This document shows, in pieces, positions 1-20,289 of a stretch of 64,000 nt of DNA. The notes beneath the pieces are model-generated. The model saw only the letters and a list, made by a program, of their open reading frames with translations. It made no database searches and was not told the origin of the DNA. Position 1 is the first letter of the stretch. The number at the start of each line of letters is the position of its first letter. The position numbers and the translations under genes were made by a program. The stretch lies in NCBI GenBank assembly GCA_018105865.1, contig CM030833.1, positions 15,633,881-15,697,880 on the forward strand, written 5' to 3'. The stretch comes from Metaphire vulgaris. Taxonomy: Eukaryota; Annelida; Clitellata; Crassiclitellata; Megascolecidae.

Positions 1-45
1 CTGCCGCTCCAGCGCGTAACCCACTGGGCCATCTTCCGCACCCCG
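1..45 (-). mobile_element. tRNA-derived SINE head, cut by window edge
   Basis: Read on the minus strand, this stretch contains ATGGCCCAGTGGGTTACGCG, which fits a tRNA/SINE pol III A box. The downstream B box would lie outside the window, so it cannot be confirmed as a SINE rather than a tRNA fragment. Confidence 0.4.
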
Positions 46-227
46 AATGAGTTCTTATTCATTAGGCCTTCATGTTAGAACACTAAATTAATACACCAAT
101 TGTTTGTGGTCCAAGTCACTGACTGATTTCAAGCACTCAAGACAAGGACCAAGGACTCAGTCCTCAATTAAGACCAGGACCAAACACACAGGTTTACTTA
201 GCCTCCTAAACCAATTAAAGTCACATT

Positions 228-255
228 TTTATTATTGTTATTGTTATTATTATTA

Positions 256-315
<60 letters not shown>
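228..315. repeat. TTA trinucleotide microsatellite
   Basis: Near-perfect TTA/TTG repeats over about 85 bases. The rest of 45-600 is AT-rich sequence in which I see no gene. Confidence 0.95.
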
Positions 316-316
<1 letters not shown>

Positions 317-478
317 GTCCTTAAGGCCAGGACCAAGGCCAAGGATCAACAGCCCTGCTCAGAGATCGCTATAGCAAATAGGTCTACATCTTCACAAAAT
401 ACATAAACTAGTATGCCAGCATGGAGATTAAAGAAACGATAAATTAAAAGCGCTTTAGACCGACTTTTAATTTAACGC

Positions 479-487
479 TATATAAAT
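479..487 (+). promoter_or_regulatory. Candidate TATA box of the Ly6 gene
   Basis: TATATAAAT lies about 125 bases upstream of the first ATG of the Ly6 gene. The distance allows a short 5' UTR. The match could be chance in AT-rich DNA; no transcription start can be seen directly. Confidence 0.35.
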
Positions 488-610
488 TGAAATAATGATA
501 TTACTCTGGGACAGCCTTAGGTCAGTCAACGACAGTTATCTTGATGTATTTATAAATGTATCTTTGATTTCGCACACCTGTGTACTTGTACAGGTAGCAC
601 TCAATCGACG

Positions 611-3600
611 ATGATATTTACTGAAATGTCGACGGAAAATATAATTTTGCTTCTGTTATTGTGTTGCTCAACAGGTAAATTTGTTTTGTTACGTTATATT
701 TAAACGATTTGCTTATTATCACCAAATGCGCATAACTTGAGAAAGTAGTGTTACGGTTGATATCTAAGCATAGCAGTTCGAGAAAGTTTCTCGAATAAAC
801 CGAGTCACATGCGTAAATATGCATAATAATATAACATTAAATCTGTTAATTGGCACTGATGGAAACTTTACGCTCAGGAGCTTCATGAATGCTCTGTGGA
901 TAGAGTACTGTATGTTGTAACTGAGGCGATTTGTTCAGCAGAATCAACCCCTCGCGGCACTTTCCATTAAAAATACGGCACGGTTTTTGTTTCCTTGAGG
1001 ACTTTTATGAATGTTTGCTACACAGTAAAAGTATTTCTATATGTTTGCTACACAGTAAAAGTATTTCTATATGCACCAAAATACAATAAATCAAGCTAAT
1101 TTAATGCTTAGTACACTGCTCACTTAGTACAGAAAGAATTGGTCTACAATACGTAAAAGACAGCTTCAATTTTTTGAGGCATATAATCAGTGGCGTCATT
1201 TCACACTTTTCTTGGGGGGCGAGAAATTTTGTAAAATTTTATCTAAAAATTTTTTATATTTTTGGAATTATTTCGGCTAAGTTTGAGTTTCGAAAAAAGT
1301 TGACGACCTTTTTTTTTGCTCGTCAGTCCTTTAACGATTACCAAAAAATAGTTGACGACCTTTTTTCTTTTTTTTTTTTTTTTTGCTTGTCAGCCGTCGT
1401 TAGGGGCTGATGACCTTTTTTTGCCCCCAAACGCAAATGACCTCCTTGTTTTTGTTTTTTGTTGCACAGTAATACATTATAAATTAATATTTTCATTTCC
1501 TTGGGGGGGCCACGGCCCCCCAGCCCCCCCCAAATGACGCCTCTGCATATAATGAGGAAGAACGGAATAGAAAACCTAAGAATGACGTATATCAGTAGTT
1601 TACTGATTGACATAAAGGGATAACTACAGAATTGGAGCACATGCAATCAGCGAACAACAGAGAGAAATGGAAGTCCATGGATGCCAACGTAGAAATTCAA
1701 GGTGCCTGATGAAGAACCCTGTACACAATCACTTCAAAGCAGCCTATTTCCAGTTGTGAAAATTGTCATTAAAAAACAAATAAGTCTTTGGCTACATTCT
1801 GGGAAAATTATTATTAATATTGCCTGTCTTTTGAAGATGTACACAAAACACATTGACTGTGCCACAGTAATCATATTGAACTTTCCTTCAAATAAAAATT
1901 CTTGTCTATAAAAATGTGACCCCATCACTATCCGTGGCGGCTGGGGAACCCTGCAGCCGCAGCCTTTGCAGGCCCTTTGTGCCAACCCTGTTCGTAAAGG
2001 CACAGCAAACCTCATTCACCATAGACGATATTCTGTTGTATAAGTAAGTTTGTCATAATGGGATTGTAGTGTAGTCGTTTCTTAAAAACTTTAGGTGAAT
2101 ACTGAAACTTTAAAATATATATGTTCAGCATGTAATGACCTGTTAGTTTCACCAATGGTAGCAGGGGACACTGCCTTTGTGTTGCTTGAGCTGCACTATC
2201 ATATTGTAGGATCTACAGTATGACACAGTGGGCTTTACAGTGTGAATGAGCATTTGCAGTTTCTTAAAAGCCTTGTGTGATGGAGAAATTTCAGTGATTT
2301 CTTGCAATGTGATTGCTCTGTGATTGATTTGTCACTACAGCAATAGCTCTTGAGTGCTACTCCTGCAGCAATCAAGATGGCAACAAAGATAAATGCATCA
2401 AGACATCAAAGCAGTGTGAGCAAAACCAAGATTCCTGCCGTTCTTACATCCGATGGGCAAGTGAGTGAATTCTACTGGACATTGACTATTCCTTCAAACA
2501 GAGAAACTTAATATATCAAAACTCAGACACTGCTGATTTTATAAATAATAGCCATTTGTATATTTAGAGAATCTCTCTGGTTTGGAATAATTTGGTAAAT
2601 TAGTTATAAAAGTTTTCTTGTGTCGGATTGCTTGATACAGAGAGCACCTTTTTGTACTTTTTGAAAAATGACCAATGTGGTAGGCTACTTTTCTTGGTAA
2701 AGGTCCAAATAGGTAGGTCACTTTTGCCTGACACCTATATAAGACCAAGCAGTGGGTGATTGTTTTCTTTCTGGCTGCATTCTTTGTCATTAAATTTTCA
2801 TTGAGTATAGCTTGATATCTTTATTAAACAATTTGGTAATCTCTTGGTTATATTGCAAATATTGCGTGTAAATTTCTCTGTGGCAAGTAAGAAAGGATTA
2901 AATGGAGAGCGGTCTTCTTTTTACTGTGACCCAAATCAGGCTGGCCATTTGAGAAACCTGGTTTTTATGTGATAGCTGTTTGGGATTAGCAACCCAAAGT
3001 CCAGAATAATCACATTTTAATTTCAAAAACATTAATCAGCAAAATATTTTGATTTTTGAAATGTTGGTAGGTTGTTTTAGAGTTGGGCTGAAAGCTACTC
3101 TTTATATCTATCTGTCTAATATAATGACACCAATATAAGACAGAATACGGATGCAAATAATAAGAATATGCTTTATAACTTTAGTTCCACCATATTGGAC
3201 ACCTCGAGGAAATCGTATATACTTTCTTTCCAAGGATTGTGACACTTCTACGAACTGCGCCAAACAGCAAAGAGCCCTTAAGCAGTCATGCGTGCGTGAT
3301 TGGTACCTCGACTGGGCATGTCTTGAATGCTGTTCTGGGGATCTCTGCAACTATTATGCTACGGTAAGATCATTTTACTACCATCTTAGATGATTAGGTA
3401 ATAGGTAGTCTTTTATACTATCCAATCAAACATTTGCTACATGTGTTACTTATTTCAGTAGGCAGGAGAGTAATTTTGGTCAGAATGGATTTCAGAAATG
3501 GGCTGGACAATGCCATTTTAAACATGAAACATGCTTCAGTGATAAAGCAAATGTTACAATTTCGAAATTCTGAATTGTTGTATTGTTGAAGTGTTCAAGA

Positions 3601-4134
3601 CAGGCTTTAGTAGCTTTTTCTTATGGGATTAACATTGCATCGTATCATTGACCAGTTCAGAAGCAGGAGTAGTTACTAGTTCCTTTGCTGATATATACAG
3701 TATGTGGTGTGGCTGTTTTAGCATTATATTAGTTAGTAAGTAAGTAAGTCAAGTAATAACACCTTTTATATTATATTATATTAAGGGCCTAAAGATATGC
3801 AGTTTTTATAAAACTACTTTTTTGAAGGTGCTGTATAAATTCACAAGATTTTGTTTCTACTTACTTACTATGAAACTTTGATACCATTGTGATGTATTGT
3901 TGATTGACACTCAAACTAAAAGTCAGAGCATCATAGCACCTAAAAGATGCTTATGAAAATTCTTTGGCTAAGTTTGTTAACAGAAAATTGTATCTTTTTT
4001 ATTTGTGGTTAAATGAATTTGTATTAATTTTGACTGTCTTGATTTTTCAGCTTGGTTCTTCAAGGCTTTCTGCCAGCATGTGGGCTTCATTAATAATTTC
4101 TCTCGGAACCTTGATTATCGCACACTGCCAATAA
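611..4134 (+). CDS. Ly6/uPAR-family (three-finger) GPI-anchored protein, complete
   Basis: Four exons, 611-674, 2341-2460, 3185-3363 and 4051-4134, all with GT/AG borders and compatible phases (1, 1, 0), give 148 residues. Residues 1-24 form a Leu-rich signal peptide; a second ATG at 626 would shorten it by five residues. The mature part opens with LECYSCSN and ends with CLECCSGDLCN, the signature of the Ly6/uPAR fold. I count 12 cysteines, two more than the usual ten, so one extra disulfide is likely. The last exon encodes a small-residue stretch followed by a hydrophobic tail (MWASLIISLGTLIIA), typical of GPI attachment. Such proteins sit on the outer cell surface and act as modulators or adhesion molecules; the partner cannot be predicted. 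AATAAA at 4158-4163 is a plausible polyadenylation signal. Intron sequence is AT-rich. I recognise the family, not a specific orthologue. Confidence 0.88.
1011..1070. repeat. 30-base direct tandem duplication
   Basis: The 30-base unit at 1011-1040 recurs without change at 1041-1070, within intron 1 of the Ly6 gene. This looks like a recent slippage or duplication event. Confidence 0.95.
1188..1545. mobile_element. hAT-type MITE, CAGTGGCG family
   Basis: Ends are CAGTGGCGTCATTT and AAATGACGCCTCTG (inverted repeats). The element is flanked by the perfect 8-base duplication CATATAAT (1180-1187 and 1546-1553), as expected for hAT transposition. The 358-base body codes for nothing and holds repeated ACGACCTTTTTTTTGCTCGTCAG-like modules and G/C runs. 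It lies in Ly6 intron 1. Open frames in it are artefacts. Confidence 0.85.
3820..3870 (+). mobile_element. LINE 3'-end remnant
   Basis: The sequence around GTGCTGTATAAATTCACAAG resembles the 3' terminus of the L2-like LINE ending near 8030 (GCGCTATATAAATTTACGAG). Short tail remnant in Ly6 intron 3; no coding part seen. Confidence 0.4.
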
Positions 4135-4794
4135 GAATTGTTTAGAGAACATTCGTTAATAAACTGTATGCAAAAATCGTCATCACAGCTGGAAGAGTAG
4201 GCTTATGAACAAAGAGAACTCCACTGAAGAGGGTGAGAAGGGGTGAGCTGAGATCATGTTGTAAGGAGCTATGAGTGGAGTGAAGGATGAATGATTAAGA
4301 AACATTTGAATTTGTCTTTAAAATACTGTTCTGATTTCATTGATCTGCTGATTATTTGATCTGTTATAAAAGATTTGGTTTATATAGCTCATTTTTCAAC
4401 TACTGTAGTTATTTGAAGAGAACACAAACTGCCTAATTGTTATCGAAAGCATGTACAATGTATATAGTTGAAGATAATTTTTTTAAACTTGTTTACAAGA
4501 ACTTTCTTTATTTGATGGAGAACATTGATGTAATACTTAGATTTGTGGTAAATAATTTTTATGATCTCTTAAATGGAGTTGACCCATGCAGAACCATCGT
4601 TTTGTTTGCATGATCCCATATGCTTATTTCATTGTCAGAAATTTGAGTAGAGGTGTGAAATTAAATTTGATAATAGAAATAGTTCTCTTGTTTTGAAATG
4701 AATATTGTGGTGAATGTGGATATTCAGTATACTGGTGTTGGTTTGGTTAAATACCGTGATATATCGGTTCAGTATACCGACCCACCACTACTAG

Positions 4795-5264
4795 CAGAGG
4801 CGGATCCAGTGTTTAATCTAGGCCGTTTTCGGGGGAGAAAATTGCCCTTTTCCCCCCGGAAATTTCAAATGCCCCCGGAAATTTTGGAATACTACATGGT
4901 TTAACAGCAGCCCCTACCAGAATTCCACCCGGTTTTGTCAGTCCCACCCCCCGGCTTTTTCAGTTTCCCCCGGAGTCCAGGAGTCTGGATTAAACACTGA
5001 GCGGATCTAGGGGTTGCAGGGGGGTACAGATGTCCCCGGGCGCCGAGGTGGAGGGGGCTCCGACACGGGTGATGACCTTTTTGTTTGTCAAGGGGTGATT
5101 ACCTTTTTCCGTGTCAGGGTATTCACGAAGTTGAATGAAGAATGAAGGGGCGCCAAAATGGGCAGAACGGCGCCCTTCCTTGCTTCTTGTGATTTTTGTC
5201 AAGTTGAGGGGGCGCCATCAGTATGTTTTGTCCCCGGGTGCCAGACACCCTAGCTCCAACCCTG
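4795..5264. mobile_element. Outer hAT-type MITE of a nested pair
   Basis: Ends CAGAGGCGGATCTAGGG (interrupted by the inner element) and CACCCTAGCTCCAACCCTG are imperfect inverted repeats, flanked by ACTACTAG and ACTACTCG (7 of 8 matching). The interior has the TGATGACCTTTTTGTTTGTCA module. It has been split by a second element at 4807-4999. Confidence 0.75.
4807..4999. mobile_element. Inner hAT-type MITE inserted in the outer one
   Basis: Ends CAGTGTTTAATCTAGG and GGATTAAACACTG are inverted repeats. Target copies GGCGGATC and AGCGGATC (7 of 8) are internal sequence of the outer element, which proves the order of insertion. Related ends occur at 16872-17024 and near 45040. Confidence 0.8.
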
Positions 5265-5479
5265 ACTACTCGTGAGTTTCTGGCCCGTTACGCAAGCGGG
5301 TCTATGCCCGCTCCCATTAAATTTAATGCATCTATAACGCAATTCTAAACATATGTTGCGCGTCAATAGTATATACAGGGTGGCACAATAAAACCGGTAT
5401 CAGTGTACCACCCTATTTCATTGCAAATATTGTCACAGCCCCTGAATCAAATGCATGATAATTGGTGTACCCTCTGTGG

Positions 5480-5774
5480 CAGTGGCGTAGCCAAGGGGAG
5501 GGTTTTGGGGGTTAAAACCCCATGGCTGCCGAAAACAAAATAATTTTAATGAGTCTCCATGTATCTTTAATTTTTTGAAGCAACTTTGGGGTCAAACCTC
5601 TGGCCATAGACCTTTTTTGCTTGTCAGCTAAAAACACGAGGTGAAAAGGTTTTTGGTTGTCACATAAAAAAGTAGAGGCGATAACGTTTTTTGCTTGTCA
5701 GGATTTGTCCAAAGTTGGTCACGATCAAAACCAAAAACGAAACCCCCCTTCCGGAAATCCTGGCAACGCCACTG
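5480..5774. mobile_element. hAT-type MITE, CAGTGGCG family
   Basis: CAGTGGCGTAGCC at the left, GGCAACGCCACTG at the right, flanked by CTCTGTGG and ATCTGTGG (7 of 8). 295 bases, non-coding, with two copies of the CTTTTTTGCTTGTCAG-type module. Confidence 0.82.
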
Positions 5775-6003
5775 ATCTGTGGTATTATTTCATGAATGCA
5801 GCCGTCTAAGTTTATTTTTAAAATTCAAAGTACAGCGGCGCCACCTAGCGAAAACAGGCCAGAGGTAGGTCGCGCTCATAAATAAAATGAGTAACTATGG
5901 GCGGAAGTCATCTTGAGCTGTAAAAGTTAACGATTATCTACGGTATAAACTAGAAACTTTAGAAAGTAATCATTTACGGCACGACCTCCCCCCCCGCTGC
6001 AGC

Positions 6004-8030
6004 GTTTCAACTTGAATCACCAACTGTACTCTGACGACACTCGGCTATTCCTTTCCTTTTCACCTTCATTTGACGCATCAATAAGAAGAAGAAGACTTTA
6101 TTTTCCAAAACATACATACATACATACATACATATTCACATCATGTATCACATCACATTCACAGCCTACATATTCACATCATGAATATAATGCCATAATG
6201 CACATCTAGTGTATTGAAATTTTGAGGTATAAGAAATTAAACTTATATCTAATCACTGCACTTGAATCAGCATTCTCGTTTATATCTCTACGTGGATGTC
6301 ATCCAACCTCCTTGCTCTTAATCCGTCCAAGACAGAATGCCTCTTAATAGGATTACCCAAACAGGTTAAAAAATTGACCAGTACTAAGCTAGTTTTGGCT
6401 CCAGGCACCACAATAATCCCTGCTCGAACTGCAAAAAAATCTTGGTTTCAAACTTGATTCATCTTTAAATTTCGAATCACAAATCTCCCAACTCACGAAA
6501 ACCTGCTATGCCCAAATTCGTGACGACGTACGACGCCTTCGTCTTTGCCTCGACTTCAAAACTGCCTCCACAATCGCCACTTCAATAGTTCAGTCCAAAC
6601 TAAACTACTGCAACTCCCTTTACTATAACCTCCCGAAAACCTCCATCAACAGACTACAATCTATTCAAAATGCACTAGCCCGAGCAGTAACCAAATCACC
6701 AAAGTTCTGCCATATTTCACCTATACTGAAGTCACTTCACTGGCTTAAAATATCCGAACGCAACCAGTACAAGATAATAACGATGACTTACAGTTCACTT
6801 CATTCATCAAAACCAGTTTACCTTCGAAAAATCCTAACGCCTCAGCCTCCTCGACCTACACGATTAGGGATGTGAGTTAGGAAAATTCCGGAAATTTCCT
6901 CTGGAAATTTCCGGAAATTTCCGGAAATTTCTGAGGTACTTTTCCGGAAAGGAAAAGTTGATTATTAATGTTATTTATTATAATTATTATTACTGTTTAT
7001 TATTAGTATTTATTACTATTGATTGCTATTACTGATATCTATTATTATTTTTTTTATCATTATTACTATTTATAACTATTCAAAACAAGTTAACAACTGT
7101 CAGTATGGTAGCGCTATATAATGTCTGAGTCGGAAGTCGCAGAGAACCAGTTACCAGAGTACGCGACGCCGTTTTGCTGTCTGATTTGTTAAAACTATAA
7201 TAAATCTCGATGTTCGGCGAAAAATTAACGAATTGTCACAAAACTAAACTAAACACTTGTTTATTTTACGGTAATTACCCATAGTCTCACACTCTCGCCA
7301 GCACTCGATGCGACACATTCGTGAATATTCATAAGGTGAAGCTGGTTCCCTGAGCAGCAAGTAGAATACTTAAATTGGCGGGATCTCGTTAAAATATCGG
7401 AGAACCCGTTTTCAACCATTTTCCCCTATGTGCAAAATATATAATAAAACTTCGTTTTCTTAGCTGTGGGACCTGCAATTAATTTTGTCCACTGCTGTCT
7501 GTTTACCTCTAAAAAGAGAAGTTTTGAACGCCTTTTCCGGAAGTATTCAAATTTCCCTTCCTATTTCCGGACCGGAAAAGTTACATCCCTATACACGATC
7601 GTCATCTCATCTCACACTTTCACGCCCGGTAAATCAGTCACCACCCAAAATCTGCAACCGCGCTTTCTCATACGCCGCACCAGAATTTGGAACTCAATTC
7701 CAGCTTCCCTCCGTTGTCTGCAACATGGTCAAACGACAAGCTCCACATCCTCAGTTCCTTTAATTCCTTCACTATCTCTCCAAACCTTAATTTAGGTCTA
7801 AACTCAAAACCTTCCTATTCCAAAAGTAATTTCATCCATAGCAAAAGTAATTTCATCCATAGCAGCCCATGCAACCCGCCACCTCATGGATACACTGACC
7901 TTTGCAAGTTTGCCCGGCCAACAACCCATCGTGCCTATAGCTATTTCAAGAAAGATTAAGCGCATAAGTATAAGCAGCTACTACTGTACTACTTCCAAAG
8001 CGCTATATAAATTTACGAGATTTTACTTAG
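6004..8030 (+). pseudogene. L2-like LINE reverse transcriptase, 5'-truncated and disrupted
   Basis: Translated pieces on the plus strand match the C-terminal part of an L2/CR1-type reverse transcriptase: QLYSDDTRLFLSF (the YxDD active-site box with Ser in the second position), then NPSKTECLLIG, LNYCNSLYYNLP and RLQSIQNALARAV. Frames change and stops intervene, so it is dead. A non-matching stretch with a CATA repeat (about 6083-6262) interrupts the first part, and a complete hAT element sits at 6865-7591; coding similarity resumes after it (SSHLTLSRPVNQS). A 21-base duplication occurs at 7821-7862. The 3' end is near GCGCTATATAAATTTACGAG at about 8000-8020. The 5' half is missing. Confidence 0.82.
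6865..7591. mobile_element. hAT-type non-autonomous element with TAGGGATGT ends
   Basis: Begins TAGGGATGTGA and ends ACATCCCTA, with perfect 8-base duplications TACACGAT at 6857-6864 and 7592-7599. The 727-base body carries CCGGAAATTTCC repeats near both ends and no transposase. It interrupts the L2-like LINE. A second, altered copy lies at 61493-62190. Confidence 0.9.
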
Positions 8031-9054
8031 GCCTACTTAATAGACGAAGACGAACTGAAATGCATGGATATGTTTTATATGTAATATTCAAAAGAAAACA
8101 AAAAAATCACACACGATCGTAAAATATATGCAGCATGAACACAGTAATCTTGTATAACAACTAAAAACACACTTTTATTCTGCAATCAAATGAATTTCAA
8201 TCAAATACAGCGTAATCAATCATTACATTTAATGTACAACGCAAGTGATATTTAACAACTTCACATCAAAAACTGCGAACTGCGATAGCAAAATAGAAGC
8301 TATTAAAGAAACAGTTTTTTTTTACTAAATTGAAAGCCATAGGCCTATTCACAAGATCTACTGTAATATCACTCGACTTTCTGATCACAACGTCAAAGAA
8401 AAATGCAAAAATATTACAAATCAATCATTTCGAATATATGTACCTCGACATTCTTGACTGAAGCACGCAATAGTCACTGAAGTCAACACCTAGACGACGA
8501 ATGCAGAATGCCTGCGCGCAGCAATGTTGTTAATTTAAACAACAGCGTATACGTACAAACTACGACAATTCATCCGTCAAATCACAATATCAAAATAAAA
8601 CACAACACAAATACCTCCGCAATCGAAGAAGAAAAGAGGGCACACGACTAGACTATAGGCGCATTGCACTTACATCGAATCCTGTCTACCTCCTTTGTGT
8701 AGCCGGCCGTCATATAGGCCCATCAACGTCAAATCTATATAGGCCTACTATTAGTAGCCTACAAAGCAAAGTCACAAAAGCGCAGATTGACATTTTAACG
8801 ACGCATATGTTCTAAAGCATTAGCTATGCCACATCATACGTAAATACTGCAAAACAAAACTGTCCGTCGAACAAGTTTTTATTTCGAAAGCTTTTGCTGG
8901 ATTTTCATCAGCTTCGTTAAGCCTACTTCTATATACAGCGGCATCACAAGCACGCACTGTCGGCTTTAGAACAGTTTGAACAATCCTGAGAAACACTATC
9001 TGGACAAACCATTGAAAATAAACACGCGAACCATAGTTAAAACTCATCGACTCA
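8031..9054. other. AT-rich intergenic sequence, no gene seen
   Basis: No splice-consistent or family-matching coding sequence. Short words such as taggcctac recur. Open frames here are short and unsupported. Confidence 0.6.
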
Positions 9055-9062
9055 CTTGGATC

Positions 9063-9224
9063 CGCCGGGGTGGACCTGGTCATCATGCACCCGCATAGTC
9101 CGCAAATGCGGGTCTCCGGCGGTCACAGTGGTCTATTATTGTATTTACAGCTCAGCTTAAAGAGAAAAATACGCCTGATATCGTTAATCTGCAGTGGACC
9201 CAGCACAGGTTTGCCCGGGCCCTG
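9063..9224. mobile_element. Possible hAT-type MITE
   Basis: A perfect 8-base duplication CTTGGATC (9055-9062 and 9225-9232) flanks 162 bases. The right end GGGCCCTG fits a hAT terminus, but the left end CGCCGGGGTGGACCTG lacks the usual CAG, so the inverted repeat is imperfect. Confidence 0.5.
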
Positions 9225-9232
9225 CTTGGATC

Positions 9233-11523
9233 ACTAGATAAATCGAGTTGATCCAATGATCATTTTACTATTATGACACTTATGTAAATTTTAAGAAATA
9301 CCCAGACCTAAATAGGCAATACTCTAGACCAGTATATGCCTATCTCAACAGTATTGATCATTTTAGGTTATTAATCGATTAATAAGTCGTTATAAACTCA
9401 ATATACACTTCGACTCAGATTCCTGATTCCGAATAAACTTGCAGACGTAAAGAAGACAACTCGAATTTTGATAGATTTCATTAGCAGACGAGAACCGATC
9501 GAGCGATCAGAAATGCCTGTAACGGTGTAGCAATAACTTAAATTACGGCGTTTTTACAAATTTACACATCTAGACAGACTGAATTACATGAACACAGCCG
9601 AACAAACGAAATAAATAAATAAACTCCAATGAAAACAAGATGAAAGAAGTGTAGTAGTGTACATCCAATTGCACGAGTGAAAAGAGCACATAGTGGGCCC
9701 CAAGAGCAGAATATATATAAGACCCGCTCCATACCAAAGCGGAATCTCCTTTCTTCTGCCATACACAAATACCACCGTCCGTGCAATGTGAACCATCGAG
9801 ATTGGATATTGGCGTCATGGGTTAAACAAGAAGGATCAGATTAAAGGAAAACGAGCATTCAGTCTGGCGTCATATAGGCCTATCCGTTGGGGGTATTAAA
9901 ATGAGCCAGCCGCCTACATTAGCGCAATAGTTTACGCAGAGTCTGGATGCCGCAACGACCCAGGGTTGCGGCGGGGCCACAGAAGACGTAATGTTCCCCT
10001 GCAACTGTTACCCGTAAATGATTTGGACGCATCCTGTAATGCAATGCGGAGTAGATCCTGATTATACGAATCCGGCGTGTTACTTCATCAGCTTTGATCT
10101 TTAGGCTTAATAGTGTTCGGGGGTTAAAAAAATAACGGGAATTTCTTATCAATTAGCCAGTTCAATTGAATTGTAGAGTTAGAACCAGAGTAAAATCTGT
10201 CAAAACCAGCAGTAAAATAAAGTTGATAGAAATTTAGGCGACAAATAGGCCTAGAGTTATACTTACTCTAGACCTAGGTACAGCGTATCATGCGTGCATT
10301 TTAAGCAGTACAGTTTAATATCAACACTACAATACTGCATATCTTGTAGGTGAATCATCCATAATTTAGACATGAGCTAAAATATTTGACGTGTTAATAC
10401 GTTTTTGCATGCGTGGCTAAGTGCCTTGGTCTTGAAGAACAACCTTCACATATTAGGGGTCCAGATCTGCTGTACGCAGGGATATTTCTAGGATTGTGAA
10501 TGTGGGGGTGTCGACCTCGAATTGGGGGTGTCCGGAGCTAATAAGTATGCATTTTGTATGCATAGCATTGTCACATTACCATTTGGGGTGTCGACCTCAA
10601 ATGGGGGGGGGGGTGTTAGAGGAGTGTAAAAATATTCCTGGCTATACGCAAAAGGCAAATATTTTCAAAAGTATTTAAGCCGCAGAAGGAAACCAGTGGA
10701 AGACCGGAAAGAGAAAACCAGAATGGAAAACGAAGCTTGACGCCGTTGTCTCATTCATTTTGGCGAAATAATATGTCAGATTCCAAATTCACAGTCGATC
10801 AGAATCCTGAAAATCTGTTTGGAATGTTCTGCATATGCTTTGCGATTACCCAATATTTAACTTTGGCACTTTCGAGAAAGAAGAAGATTTCAATTAACGT
10901 TCGGTACTCGTAAATGCTTCAGTAGGTCTACGATCACTGGAGTCTTTATTTGGTTTCGATGTGAAAATAGACCTCAGATCAAATTCAAAATGACGGCAGC
11001 AATCAACAATAATAAAACCAATCAAATTAATCAATTTCAGTCGCATTTGTCAATGCAATCATGCAATCGCATATGCACGTGTGCCGTATATAACTTATTT
11101 ACACATATACACACATACAGTAGGGCCTATGTTCACAAACCGACGAAACCGTGCATATACATGTAGGAGATAGGTCGCTTACATAGACTTGTATTAGATA
11201 TCAGATGAAATCAGTCGTCAAGTGTGCTTTTGCGGTTTACATTCAGAAAGAGGATGAGAAGACGCGTGAATCTTTTCAACTGAATGCTGTCTGGAGTTTG
11301 ATTCTTTGAAGACCGTAATCCGCGAAGACGACGAAACGACAGGCCCGATACATTTGACGCATGTTCCATGAATCAGCATTATTCATTTGGCGCTACAATA
11401 TTTATCCTTTGAATGCTAACAGACGCGGCGAACGTAGTGTTTCGTTCTTTTGACGGTGCACAGACAGTGCTTGTTACCAACATCCTTTGGGACTTATCGA
11501 ATGTACCGCAGTCGTATGCAACC
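9233..11523. other. Intergenic sequence, no gene seen
   Basis: Mostly unique AT-rich sequence. Around 10490-10620 there is a G-rich stretch with repeated GGGGTGTCGACCTC that resembles MITE interior sequence but has no clear paired ends. No coding exon found on either strand. Confidence 0.55.
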
Positions 11524-11529
11524 TTTATT
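11524..11529 (-). terminator. Candidate polyadenylation signal of NR4A
   Basis: AATAAA on the minus strand, 177 bases after the NR4A stop codon. A GA microsatellite (11541-11580) lies between stop and signal and would be in the 3' UTR. Confidence 0.45.
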
Positions 11530-11538
11530 AGGTACGTT

Positions 11539-11539
<1 letters not shown>

Positions 11540-11581
<42 letters not shown>
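11540..11581. repeat. GA dinucleotide microsatellite
   Basis: About 20 GA units, followed by a GGTGGG-rich stretch; would be transcribed as part of the NR4A 3' UTR. Confidence 0.95.
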
Positions 11582-11583
<2 letters not shown>

Positions 11584-11705
11584 GGGTGGGATGGTGGGAG
11601 TGAGGGAGAGACTGACTAGCGTTGAATCTATTTTTACCCCTCTTTTTATCGACTAGAAGCAGAACCAAAGTGTTGAGTTGCTACCGAGTTGTTGCAGGCG
11701 TGAAA

Positions 11706-19908
<8,203 letters not shown>

Positions 19909-19929
<21 letters not shown>

Positions 19930-20228
19930 GGCCGTCGAGTGTTGGTCCTTTGCTTGCGATTCGTCCTGAGTAGCTGGAGGCGGAAAGCGTACCGGTGGTA
20001 AAACGCCGCTGGAACCAGGCAGTAGTCGACGGATCTCTGACTTAGCTTGGTCCGCCGATGTTGTGGCCACCAGACGATGGCGAGACGCGAGAGAAGAGAC
20101 GGTCGTCGGATGGAGGGCGGCGGCGGCGGCGCCTGCCGTATACACCGTCCCTTGAGTGGAAACGATCTTCTGAGAACCGAGTGCTGCTGCTGCTGCCGAC
20201 GAATATCGTTCGCTTCTACCACTTGGAC
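19909..20228 (-). other. Candidate NR4A 5' exon (UTR or longer N-terminus)
   Basis: The minus strand is open from 20228 to 19909, GC-rich with coding-like composition (SGRSERYSSAAAAALGSQKI, TSSADQ-like stretches, a second Ala run). It begins after TATTATAG, whose upstream side is a pure TTA microsatellite, and ends ACG before gtcggt, in phase with the acceptor at 18914. If translation starts at 19929 most of this is 5' UTR; if an upstream exon supplies the ATG, about 106 residues are added. The donor is weak, so this is a reasoned guess. Confidence 0.45.
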
Positions 20229-20229
20229 C

Positions 20230-20288
<59 letters not shown>
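20230..20288. repeat. AAT microsatellite at a splice acceptor
   Basis: About 19 AAT units directly abut the proposed acceptor of the NR4A 5' exon; on the minus strand they replace the normal pyrimidine tract. Confidence 0.95.

Positions 20289-20289
<1 letters not shown>

Noticed and set aside
1021..1070. Possible CRISPR-like direct repeats
   Set aside because: Just two adjacent copies with no spacer, in eukaryotic DNA; a simple duplication.
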